DNA of 64,000 nt from positions 1 to 64,000 of the forward strand of contig CANHQJ010000006.1 of the NCBI GenBank assembly GCA_947462875.1. The letters are read 5' to 3'. The notes beneath the pieces were generated by a model. That model was not told the DNA's origin. It saw only the letters and a program-made list of their open reading frames with translations, and did no database searches. Below, piece by piece: positions 19,418 to 27,300 of the stretch. A program made the translations under genes and the position numbers. Each line of letters starts with the position of its first letter. Position 1 is the stretch's first letter. This stretch comes from Verrucomicrobiia bacterium. GTDB lineage: Bacteria > Verrucomicrobiota > Verrucomicrobiia > Verrucomicrobiales > Akkermansiaceae.

Positions 19418-20470
19418 ATGGCTAGACCAGTTACTCTATTTACCGGGCAGTGGGCGGACATCCCACTTGCAGAACTTCTCCCACGTGTGAAACAAATGGG
19501 CTACGACGGTGTGGAGCTCGCCTGCTGGGGCGATCACTTCGATGTGCAAGCCGCGCTGAATGAGCCGGGTTATGTGGAAGGGCGCTGGGAACTGCTGAAA
19601 AAGCACGACCTCGCTTGCTACGCGATTTCCGCTCACCTCGTCGGCCAAGCGGTCTGCGATCTGATCGATGAGCGCCACCAGTGCATTCTTCCTCCGCACG
19701 TGTGGGGCGATGGCGAGGCCGAAGGCGTGCGTCAACGCGCTGCCGCGGAACTCGCCGACACCGCTCGTGCGTGCCGCAAGTTTCTCGATGCCGGAAAATC
19801 CTACATGGCGGGCAAACCCGCTGGCTCCGGCAAAGCCGTTGTCAATGGCTTCACCGGCTCGAGCATCTGGGGCGCGCTGTATGCGTTCCCGCCGACGAAC
19901 CAGGCCTACCTGCAAAAAGGCTACGACGATTTCGCCAAGCGCTTCGGCCCCATCCTCGATGTATTTGAAAAAGAGGACGTCTATTTCGCTCTTGAAGTTC
20001 ACCCGACGGAGATCGCGTTCGATATCGTGTCGGCACAGCGCGCGCTCGATGCGGTGAAAAACCACAAGCGTTTCGGCTTCAATTACGATCCTTCCCACCT
20101 CGGCTATCAAGGCGTGGACTACGTGAAATTCATCCGCAACTTCTCCGCACAAATCCATCACGCGCACATGAAGGACGTGTGGTGGGGCCATGGCGATGGC
20201 AGCGTCGGCGTGTTCGGTGGACACACGGATTTCTGCGATGCGCGTCGATTCTGGGACTTCCGCAGCGTCGGTCGTGGCGACATCCGCTTCGAGGATGTGA
20301 TCGTGGCCCTCAACGACATCGGCTACACCGGTCCGCTCAGCGTCGAGTGGGAGGACGGTCGCATGGATCGTTTCCACGGAGCCACTGAAAGCTGTGCCTA
20401 TGTGCGCAAGCTCGATTTCCCCGTCAACCAGGTGGCCTTCGATGCCGCGTTTGACAAATCCAACCAATAA
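19418..20470 (+). CDS. Sugar phosphate isomerase/epimerase
   Basis: A 350-residue xylose-isomerase-like TIM barrel. [21 protein letters not shown] begins the barrel; metal-ligand candidates are Glu in [13 protein letters not shown], Asp/His in [13 protein letters not shown], His in IHHAHMKD and Glu in [13 protein letters not shown], in the usual order. The ATG at 19418 is chosen over an upstream one because it begins right at the barrel. The next gene, a Gfo/Idh/MocA dehydrogenase, follows by 20 bp, a pairing common in catabolism of uncommon sugars and cyclitols. Confidence 0.88.
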   Translation: MARPVTLFTGQWADIPLAELLPRVKQMGYDGVELACWGDHFDVQAALNEPGYVEGRWELLKKHDLACYAISAHLVGQAVCDLIDERHQCILPPHVWGDGEAEGVRQRAAAELADTARACRKFLDAGKSYMAGKPAGSGKAVVNGFTGSSIWGALYAFPPTNQAYLQKGYDDFAKRFGPILDVFEKEDVYFALEVHPTEIAFDIVSAQRALDAVKNHKRFGFNYDPSHLGYQGVDYVKFIRNFSAQIHHAHMKDVWWGHGDGSVGVFGGHTDFCDARRFWDFRSVGRGDIRFEDVIVALNDIGYTGPLSVEWEDGRMDRFHGATESCAYVRKLDFPVNQVAFDAAFDKSNQ

Positions 20471-20490
20471 ACCTCACCAATCAACTTATT

Positions 20491-21576
20491 ATGGCCATCA
20501 AAGTAGGAGTCATCGGTGCCGGCGGCATGTTGCAGTATCATGCGGCAGGCTTTCGCCAGGCAGGAGCGGAAATCGTCGCCGTCGCGGATGCCGCGCCCGG
20601 TGCCGCAGCGAAAGCCGCGGAGAAGTGGGGTATCCCGCATTCGTATGAGTCGGTGGACGCCATGCTGAAGGAGTGCAAAAAACTCGACGCGGTGAGCATC
20701 ATCGTGCCGAACAAATTCCACAAGCCGCTCGCGATCCAGTGCCTCAAGGCAGGCAAGCATGTTTTCTCGGAAAAACCACCCGCCTTGAACGCGAAGGAAG
20801 TGAAAGAGATCATCGCCGCCGCGAAGAAAGCGCGCAAAAAAGTGCTCTTCAACTTCAACAACCGCGCCCGTCCCGAGTCGCAGGCGATGATGAACTACAT
20901 CAAGAACGGTGACGTCGGCACGATCAATTCCGCGCAAGCGAAATGGATCCGCCGCACTGGCATTCCGGGCTTCGGTGGTTGGTTCACGACCAAAGAACTT
21001 TCCGGCGGTGGTCCGCTCATCGACTTGCTGCACATGGTAGATCTGGCGATGTATTTCATGGGCTACCCCGAGCCGAAACACGTGCTTGGTCAAACGTTTA
21101 ACGACTTCATCCAGGACAAGAGCTTCAAAGGCCCCTGGGGCATTCCCGACCGCGTCGGTGGTGTCACCGATGTGGAGAATGCCGCACATGGCTTTGTTAC
21201 GTTCAAAACGGGTCAGGTGCTGAGCCTGCAAGTTTCGTGGGCGGAAATGATCAAGCGCGAGGAAGTCAGCGTCGTGTTCCAAGGCACCAAAGCCGGTGGC
21301 AAGGTCGAGCGTCTGTTCGGCATCGATGGTCTCGATGAAACGGCCATCGATACCTGCGAGCTCTACGTGCAGGAAAACGGCAACAGCGTCAATCGCAGCA
21401 TCGTCACTCCCGCCTGTGAAGACATGGGCCGCAGCGCCAGTGCCGCGAATTTCATCAACGCCATCAGCGGCAAAGAAGCCCCGCTCAACACTCCTGAGCA
21501 AGCGCTGCGTCTGATGCAGGTGATCGATGCCATCTACGTCTCGGCGAAGTCCGGCAAGCCCGTCACCGTGGCCTAA
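20491..21576 (+). CDS. Gfo/Idh/MocA-family oxidoreductase
   Basis: NAD(P)-dependent sugar dehydrogenase-like protein of 361 residues. The N-terminal Rossmann motif VGVIGAGGMLQYHAAGF is at residues 5-21; the family catalytic lysine lies in HVFSEKPPAL near residue 96 and the GGGPLIDLLHMVDLAMYFMG segment contains the usual D..H pair near 175. It is co-oriented with the isomerase just upstream and likely acts on the same substrate. Substrate not predictable from the sequence. Confidence 0.92.
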   Translation: MAIKVGVIGAGGMLQYHAAGFRQAGAEIVAVADAAPGAAAKAAEKWGIPHSYESVDAMLKECKKLDAVSIIVPNKFHKPLAIQCLKAGKHVFSEKPPALNAKEVKEIIAAAKKARKKVLFNFNNRARPESQAMMNYIKNGDVGTINSAQAKWIRRTGIPGFGGWFTTKELSGGGPLIDLLHMVDLAMYFMGYPEPKHVLGQTFNDFIQDKSFKGPWGIPDRVGGVTDVENAAHGFVTFKTGQVLSLQVSWAEMIKREEVSVVFQGTKAGGKVERLFGIDGLDETAIDTCELYVQENGNSVNRSIVTPACEDMGRSASAANFINAISGKEAPLNTPEQALRLMQVIDAIYVSAKSGKPVTVA

Positions 21577-21616
21577 CGTCACACGGGCAAGCGGCCCTCA
21601 CGCCGTTTTATCTAAG

Positions 21617-21646
21617 AGCGCCAACGTGTCAAACGTTGGCGCTTTT
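21617..21646 (+). terminator. Rho-independent terminator after the oxidoreductase
   Basis: AGCGCCAACG (21617-21626) pairs exactly with CGTTGGCGCT (21634-21643) around a 7-nt loop and is followed by TTTT. It lies 41 bp past the stop codon and just before the next candidate gene. Confidence 0.85.
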
Positions 21647-22258
21647 GTGTGGAAGCGTGCTGTCATCGTGATCATCGTCGCCTGTTTTGTCATGGGCGGC
21701 GATCGAAGTGGACCGAGCCTATCGCATCCCGCGCGAGATCTCAGGGAAAACGTATGGCTCGATCTGAGCAGGGCACGTCAGGCGCACGATGCCATTACCG
21801 AATTTGCCATGGTGCAGAAATTCGTTAGGCAATCGATTCTCCTGCGCCAATGCGAAATCTATGATCCGATCCCCGATCGCCGGAGTCTCTGCCAGTTGCG
21901 CGAGACCAGGCAACGAGCGGACCGGATCATGCGGCTCATGCCGATTTGGCTATCGTCCATCGATGCCTTCGATCAAAGGCTGCGCAAACTTTCCGGCTCC
22001 CTGTATGTGGCGATCCGTGTGGGGGAGCGCCGTTCTCAAGACACGCAGAGCCTCAGAGAGAGCAGACGACTCGTGGCAGAGATGCGGCAGGAGCTGGGGT
22101 TCGCCCGCCACATCATGGAAAATCCCGATCGCTACGTGCCCGCCAGAACGGAAACCCACGAGCCACATTTCACCGCAAACATGAACCTGCTCGTAAACTT
22201 GTTAGAACAATCACCGGGGCGGTCCCATGGATATGCCGTTTCTTCCCAGCGGCGATGA
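21647..22258 (+). CDS. Hypothetical helical exported protein
   Basis: The frame is open from 21527, but a GTG at 21647, directly after the terminator hairpin, gives a sensible 203-residue protein: a short basic start (WKRAVIVIIVACFVMGG) that looks like a signal or anchor, then a long Arg/Leu-rich helical stretch with two Cys (LLRQCEIYDPIPDRRSLCQLRE). I recognise no family. Start choice and even coding status are uncertain; the region ends just before the tRNA genes. Confidence 0.5.
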   Translation: MWKRAVIVIIVACFVMGGDRSGPSLSHPARDLRENVWLDLSRARQAHDAITEFAMVQKFVRQSILLRQCEIYDPIPDRRSLCQLRETRQRADRIMRLMPIWLSSIDAFDQRLRKLSGSLYVAIRVGERRSQDTQSLRESRRLVAEMRQELGFARHIMENPDRYVPARTETHEPHFTANMNLLVNLLEQSPGRSHGYAVSSQRR

Positions 22259-22338
22259 GACATTTGCATTTATTTTTCCTGATGCGTAAAAATTGTCTTG
22301 CCATCCTGTGAAGTTTCGATGAGAGTCGCCGCCCCGTT

Positions 22339-22415
22339 CGGGGCGTAGCTCAGCCTGGTAGAGCGCCTGCTTTGGGAGCAGGAAGTCGTCAGTTCGAATC
22401 TGGCCGCCCCGACCA
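22339..22415 (+). tRNA. tRNA-Pro (anticodon TGG)
   Basis: The acceptor stem CGGGGCG pairs with CGCCCCG, the D arm is GCTCAGCCTGGTAGAGC, and the anticodon stem CCTGC/GCAGG flanks loop TTTGGGA with anticodon TGG. The T arm reads GTCAGTTCGAATCTGGC. The 3' CCA is encoded (22413-22415). Confidence 0.97.
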
Positions 22416-22506
22416 ACATAAATCGTTGCAAAATTTTCTTGCCTTGCGGTGAAAAAATCAGCAACTTCGCCCGCGCCTCGCAGGTCACTGTGAAGCACAT
22501 TGTAAC

Positions 22507-22581
22507 TCCGGTTTAGCTCAGCGGTAGAGCGGATGGCTGTTAACCATTAGGTCCTAGGTTCGAATCCTAGAACCGGAGCCA
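22507..22581 (+). tRNA. tRNA-Asn (anticodon GTT)
   Basis: The acceptor stem TCCGGTT pairs with AACCGGA, the anticodon loop CTGTTAA carries GTT, and the T loop is TTCGAAT. CCA is encoded at 22579-22581. It lies 91 bp after tRNA-Pro and is followed at once by a terminator. Confidence 0.97.
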
Positions 22582-22585
22582 ATAC

Positions 22586-22620
22586 AAAGCCTTGGTCCTG
22601 AAAGGGACCGGGGCTTTTTT
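22586..22620 (+). terminator. Terminator after tRNA-Asn
   Basis: AAAGCC..GGTCC (22586-22598) pairs with GGACC..GGCTTT (22605-22617) and runs into six T. It ends the tRNA transcript before the parC-like gene. Confidence 0.85.
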
Positions 22621-22690
22621 GTTTTCCGAATCGCGCCGCCCCAAGAAAAGGACTTGCGTAGTTGTTTCGGAATGCTTAATCATTTCTCCG

Positions 22691-24670
22691 ATGACTACCG
22701 AAGATGACCTCCCGACCTCCCTGGGGGCGATGTATTCCGATTACTTTCTCGACTACGCCAGCTACGTGATTCTGGAGCGTGCGGTGCCGCACCTGAATGA
22801 TGGTCTCAAGCCGGTGCAGCGGCGCATCATGCACTCGACCAAGGAACTCGATGACGGTCGCTACAACAAGGTCGCGAACATCGTGGGCAATACGATGAAA
22901 TACCATCCGCACGGCGATGCCTCCATCGGCGATGCCATGGTGCAGCTCGGGCAAAAGGATTTGTTGATCGATACCCAGGGCAACTGGGGGAACATCCTCA
23001 CGGGCGATAGCGCGGCGGCCTCCCGTTACATCGAGGCACGCCTGACCAAGTTCGCGCTGGAGGTGATGTTCAACCCCAAGACCACCGACTGGACGCCGAG
23101 TTACGACGGCAGGAACAAGGAGCCGATCACCTTGCCGGTGAAATTTCCGCTCCTTCTCGCACAGGGCGTGGAGGGGATCGCGGTGGGATTGGCCTGCAAG
23201 GTCCTGCCGCACAATTTCAACGAACTCATCGATGCCAGCATCGCCATCCTGCGCAATGAGACATTCACGCTCGTTCCGGATTTTCCCACCGCGGGCATCA
23301 TGGATGCGAGCGAGTATCGCGATGGTCTGCGCGGCGGCAGGTTGCGGGTGAGGGCGCGCATTTCCACCGAGAAAAAAGGCCTGTTGCGCATCACGGAAAT
23401 CCCTTTCGGCACGACCACGGGCAATCTGATGGAGAGCATCGTGGCGGCGGCGGACAAGGGGAAAATCAAGATCCAGAAAATCGAGGACAACACCGCGGAG
23501 CACGTGGACATCCTCGTCCATCTCCCCGCCGGGGCCGATGCCGAAACCACGCGCGACGCGCTGTATGCCTTTACCGATTGTGAGCTATCGATCTCGCCCA
23601 ACGCCTGCGTCATCGCCGATGGCAAGCCGCAGTTTCTCGGGGTCTCGGAAATCCTCCGCCGCAATACCCAGCAGACCAAGGACCTGCTGGGTCTCGAGCT
23701 CCAGATCAAGCTGGGTGAGTTGGCGGAAAAATGGCATTTCAGCTCGCTGGAGAAAATCTTCATCGAGAACCGCATCTATCGCGACATCGAGGAGTGCGAG
23801 ACATGGGAAGCGGTGCTCGACGCGATCGACAAGGGACTCACTCCGTTCAAGAAATTGCTCAAGCGCGAGGTGACGCAGGAGGACATTCTGCGTTTGACGG
23901 AGATCAAAATCAAACGCATCTCGAAGTTCGACTCCTTCAAGGCGGACGAGGAAATCCGCGGGCTGGAGAAGGAAATCGATCAGACCGAAAAGAACCTGAA
24001 ACAGCTCAACAAATACACCATCAAGTGGTATGAGGAGCTGAAGAAAAAATACGGCACCGGGCGCGAGCGGCGCACGGAGATCGCTACCTTTGATCGCGTG
24101 GACCGCACGCAAGTCGTGGCCGCCACCGAGACCTTGTATGTCGATTGGAAAAACGGCTTTGCAGGCTATGGTCTGAAAAAAGACGAGGCGGTGGAGAAAT
24201 GCTCGACCATCGATGACATCATCGCCTTCACCCAGGATGGCAAGATGAAGGTCATGAAGATTGCCGAAAAAGGCTTCATCGGCCACAAACCCATTCACGT
24301 CACCGTTTTCCGCAAAGACGATCCGCTGTATTTCTCGATCATGTATCGTGATGGCAAGGACGGGCCCGTGTATGCGAAGCGATTCCAGGTCGGCGGCGTG
24401 ACGCGCGACAAGGAATACGATCTCACCAAAGGCAAGGCCGGCACGCGCATTCTCTACTTTGCCGTGCACAAGACCGAAGCGGACAGCGCGGCACAGATGC
24501 TCATCGTCCATTTGAAACCGCAATTGCGTCTGCGCAATGTCAGCCGCCCGTTTCACTTCGCCGAAGTGGCCGTCAAGGGTCGCTCGAGCGGTGGCAACAT
24601 GGTGACAAAGCACGCGGTGGAAAAGATCGTGCGCGCGCCCAAAGACTTCGACCCCGAGGTCGGGGCGTGA
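22691..24670 (+). CDS. parC: DNA topoisomerase IV / gyrase subunit A, short form
   Basis: Type IIA topoisomerase A subunit. The catalytic tyrosine is Y113 in AASRYIEARL and the YHPHGD motif is at 71-76. The position equal to the quinolone-determining Ser83 of E. coli GyrA is Ala77 here. The protein is 659 residues, shorter than typical GyrA or ParC (740-880), with a reduced C-terminal domain, as in the ParC-like proteins of Bacteroidota and relatives. A coiled-coil section (DEEIRGLEKEIDQTEKNLKQL) sits near residue 430. No B-subunit gene is in the window. The start at 22691 is preferred; in-frame upstream sequence overlaps the terminator. Confidence 0.9.
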   Translation: MTTEDDLPTSLGAMYSDYFLDYASYVILERAVPHLNDGLKPVQRRIMHSTKELDDGRYNKVANIVGNTMKYHPHGDASIGDAMVQLGQKDLLIDTQGNWGNILTGDSAAASRYIEARLTKFALEVMFNPKTTDWTPSYDGRNKEPITLPVKFPLLLAQGVEGIAVGLACKVLPHNFNELIDASIAILRNETFTLVPDFPTAGIMDASEYRDGLRGGRLRVRARISTEKKGLLRITEIPFGTTTGNLMESIVAAADKGKIKIQKIEDNTAEHVDILVHLPAGADAETTRDALYAFTDCELSISPNACVIADGKPQFLGVSEILRRNTQQTKDLLGLELQIKLGELAEKWHFSSLEKIFIENRIYRDIEECETWEAVLDAIDKGLTPFKKLLKREVTQEDILRLTEIKIKRISKFDSFKADEEIRGLEKEIDQTEKNLKQLNKYTIKWYEELKKKYGTGRERRTEIATFDRVDRTQVVAATETLYVDWKNGFAGYGLKKDEAVEKCSTIDDIIAFTQDGKMKVMKIAEKGFIGHKPIHVTVFRKDDPLYFSIMYRDGKDGPVYAKRFQVGGVTRDKEYDLTKGKAGTRILYFAVHKTEADSAAQMLIVHLKPQLRLRNVSRPFHFAEVAVKGRSSGGNMVTKHAVEKIVRAPKDFDPEVGA

Positions 24671-24695
24671 TTCCGCTACGGGCTCCTATTTTCTA

Positions 24696-24725
24696 CTAGC
24701 ATCTCTAACAATTCGCAGATGCTAG
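24696..24725. repeat. 9-bp inverted repeat between convergent genes
   Basis: CTAGCATCT (24696-24704) and AGATGCTAG (24717-24725) are perfect arms with a 12-nt loop. It lies between the parC-like gene and the convergent secreted-protein gene and lacks a T-run, so it may be a weak factor-independent stop for both. Confidence 0.45.
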
Positions 24726-24773
24726 CATCCTGCTTGCTATCTGGACTGAGTCTTCGCTTCAGGTTTGGGTTCC

Positions 24774-25835
24774 TTATTTGATCATTGCCGGTCTCTTGAG
24801 TAAGACTATTTCTGTCTCCTTGAAGTCAAGATCTGCGCCGACTTGTTCAGCCAGCTCTTCGCATATGGACTTCATACTCTCGTTTTCAGCTTTGTAGTTG
24901 ACCTTCAAATCGTTGAGATTCTTGTCCGCAGAGAATTGGATGCCTTTATAATCTTGAATTTTGCCCCACTTTGCAGATTCGGCGGTCAGTCGTTGGAGCG
25001 CTACTTCAAGGCTTACATTGTCTGCTGAGAATTCGGGTAATATCGCAGTGTTAGCAATCAAGACAGACATCGCAACTGGTATCACCACAGGAGGTTTTTC
25101 AATGGAAATCTTAGCCATTCCCCGAGCTCTGCATTTGGTTGCTATCTTGTAATTCCAGAGTGCGGCCTCGATATGCGACTCGTTTGCCTCTTTTGATGCG
25201 TAATCAATCAGCGCAGCTGCGACTGCGTTCAGAGCACTCGGAATGGTGTCCTCGTTAGGAGAAGACACCGTGCCGGACAGAACACCTTTTCCGCGGACCC
25301 AAGCAGAATAATGCCATCTCACGCCATCCAAGCCAACTTCATTTTCCTGCGCGTGCGTGGAGTGTATGAGAGCATCTTCCCATGCTTCGCGAACCGTTTT
25401 CAAAAGCTCAGGCGGTATGGCTCGTGATCTTTTGATCATTCCAATGTCGCCAATCTTCTCAGGAATTCTTTTTACGTCGTCAGACTCCTCATCGGGTGGA
25501 ATCCTTCGACCATTCAGATCCGTAACCTTAATCGATCCTTCACGGACAAGTTCACGATGCTCGTGGCTCCAAACACTCGTCTCCTTAGGCGTAAGAGTCA
25601 CTACGCGGCTATTTTTATCAACAAAAAGTGCGGTTTCGGGAGAAAAGGAAGGGAGTAAAAGTGCCCGTAAGTCCACGTCTTTGCCGTAGGCCTCAGAGAA
25701 CGCTTCGCGAAGTTTGAGATCGTATCGATCGACTTCCGCTAAAGCTCCAGGCTCTGGAGCAAGTTCCGTCTGTGCTAGAACACTTTGCGCAAAAAGAAAG
25801 AGGGAAAGTATCGCGGCTGAGATGCTTGGATTCAT
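24774..25835 (-). CDS. Secreted orphan protein with a possible STN-like C-terminal domain
   Basis: A 353-residue protein with a clear signal peptide (MNPSISAAILSLFLFAQSVLAQ). The middle is charged and unfamiliar. The C-terminal ~70 residues (around VALQRLTAESAKW ... GIQFSADKNLNDLKVNYKAE ... MKSICEELAEQVGADL) resemble the small beta-alpha 'secretin and TonB N-terminus' fold. Composition is AT-richer than its neighbours, and it uses a TTA codon before C (24801-24803), which hints at transfer or relaxed constraint. Function unknown. Confidence 0.75.
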   Translation of the reverse strand: MNPSISAAILSLFLFAQSVLAQTELAPEPGALAEVDRYDLKLREAFSEAYGKDVDLRALLLPSFSPETALFVDKNSRVVTLTPKETSVWSHEHRELVREGSIKVTDLNGRRIPPDEESDDVKRIPEKIGDIGMIKRSRAIPPELLKTVREAWEDALIHSTHAQENEVGLDGVRWHYSAWVRGKGVLSGTVSSPNEDTIPSALNAVAAALIDYASKEANESHIEAALWNYKIATKCRARGMAKISIEKPPVVIPVAMSVLIANTAILPEFSADNVSLEVALQRLTAESAKWGKIQDYKGIQFSADKNLNDLKVNYKAENESMKSICEELAEQVGADLDFKETEIVLLKRPAMIK

Positions 25836-25891
25836 TTCTGATCGAACAGCGAAATGTAAGAGGGCAGGGCAGCGATATTTCGCCGACGCGA

Positions 25892-26293
25892 TTAAAACGG
25901 CACGTCGTCGTCGTCGAAGTCCGACTCATTGCGCAGGTCTGCCGCGGTGGGCTCGCTTTGGCGGGATGGTGCGGCGCTGCGTGCGGCCGGTGCGCCGCGT
26001 TGGGCGGCGCGTGGCTCCGCTCCCTCTTCGCCCTGGCCCTGCAGCTTCCAGCAGGCGAGATTGACGTAGTATTTGCCGTTGTATTCATTGCCGCGGATGT
26101 CGAAAAAGACGGTCACGTCGGAGCCGACGGGAAATTGATCGAGGAGGGGGCACTTGTCCTTGACGATCTCAAACTTGATGTCCTGCGGGTATTTGTCGTG
26201 CTGGGTGGTGATGACGAACTCGCGTTTGGTAAAACCACTGGCGAAGGTTTGCGTATCGCCGATCCATTTCATGCTGCCTTTTGCCTCGTACAT
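25892..26293 (-). CDS. DUF3127 protein with SSB-like acidic C-terminal tip
   Basis: A 133-residue protein. Residues 1-85 match the DUF3127 pattern (TKREFVITTQHDKYPQDIKF, later VGSDVTVFFDIRGNEYNGKYY and ACWKLQG), an OB-fold-like domain. Residues ~86-120 are a low-complexity Ala/Arg/Gln linker, and the very end is SDFDDDDVPF, almost the same as the conserved DFDDDIPF tip by which single-stranded DNA-binding protein recruits repair enzymes. This layout (OB-like core, disordered linker, acidic tip) suggests ssDNA binding and SSB-type partner recruitment; that is an inference. Confidence 0.82.
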   Translation of the reverse strand: MYEAKGSMKWIGDTQTFASGFTKREFVITTQHDKYPQDIKFEIVKDKCPLLDQFPVGSDVTVFFDIRGNEYNGKYYVNLACWKLQGQGEEGAEPRAAQRGAPAARSAAPSRQSEPTAADLRNESDFDDDDVPF

Positions 26294-26355
26294 GGAAAAA
26301 TTCTAAACAGTCGGGCGGCGATGTCAAACTTTGTCGTCGCAAAAGCCGGCGGATC

Positions 26356-27288
26356 CTAGGCCTTTTTATGGCGGATTCGGTCGATGATCACCGCGACCAC
26401 GATGATGGCTCCCGTGATCACTTCCGTCCACGCCGAGGGGATTTGCATCATCGAACAACCGCTGCGGATGGTTGTCATCAGCAGCGCGCCGACGAGAGCC
26501 CCCAGAACCGAGCCGACGCCACCGGACAGACTGGCCCCGCCGATCACCACGGCGGCGATGACATCGAGCTCCATCCCCATCGCGGTGGTGGGGTCGCCTT
26601 GCGAGGATTTTGCCATATTCATCATGGCGGAGAGCCCCGCCATGGCACCGCCGATGGTATAGACGAGAATTTTGATCCGGGACACAGGCAGACCGCAGAG
26701 GATGGCGGTTTGTTCGTTCGATCCCACCGCCACGATGTGCCTGCCGAAACGCGTGTAGCGCAGCATCCAGGAAAAAAATACGACGAGCAGTAGCATCAGC
26801 CACACGCCATGCGGTACGCCGGCACCTTGCATCCACGGCTTCCATGCCGTGATTTGGGGTGGCAGGTTGATAGGCGTGCCCTGCGTCGTGACCTTGGCCA
26901 AACCGCGGAACATCTGCATGGTGCCGAGAGTCACGATGAAGGGCAACAGTTTCAAACCCACCGAGAGGCCGCCATTGCAGGCGCCGCACAGCGCGCTGAA
27001 GGCAATCGTCGCGGCAAAGACCGCCAGCGGGTCGAGCCCCTGCCGGACCAGCCAGGCACAAAACACGCCGCTGAGCGCGACCATCGAACCGACGGAAAGA
27101 TCAATGCCACCGGAGATGATGATCAAGGTCATGCCTATCGCCGCGGTGCCGACGATGACCGTTTGTGTGAGAATGTTCATGGTCACCACCGGCGAAAAAA
27201 AACGCGCGTCCAGCAGGCCGAAGATCGAATACACGATCATCAGTGCCAAAAACGGACCGAGAAGGGTGAGAACAGAGCGTGGATTCAT
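26356..27288 (-). CDS. rbsC: Ribose-type ABC transporter permease
   Basis: Membrane component (310 residues, 8-10 helices) of a carbohydrate ABC importer of the RbsC/XylH family. IGMTLIIISGGIDLSVGSMVAL near residue 55 is the characteristic family signature, and GELDVIAAVVIGGASLSGG-like sequence (here MELDVIAAVVIGGASLSGG) near 245 is the cytoplasmic contact region. It follows the ATPase by 12 bp. No periplasmic binding protein is in the window, so the sugar cannot be inferred beyond the family. Confidence 0.92.
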   Translation of the reverse strand: MNPRSVLTLLGPFLALMIVYSIFGLLDARFFSPVVTMNILTQTVIVGTAAIGMTLIIISGGIDLSVGSMVALSGVFCAWLVRQGLDPLAVFAATIAFSALCGACNGGLSVGLKLLPFIVTLGTMQMFRGLAKVTTQGTPINLPPQITAWKPWMQGAGVPHGVWLMLLLVVFFSWMLRYTRFGRHIVAVGSNEQTAILCGLPVSRIKILVYTIGGAMAGLSAMMNMAKSSQGDPTTAMGMELDVIAAVVIGGASLSGGVGSVLGALVGALLMTTIRSGCSMMQIPSAWTEVITGAIIVVAVIIDRIRHKKA

Positions 27289-27300
27289 ACGATTCAGTAG

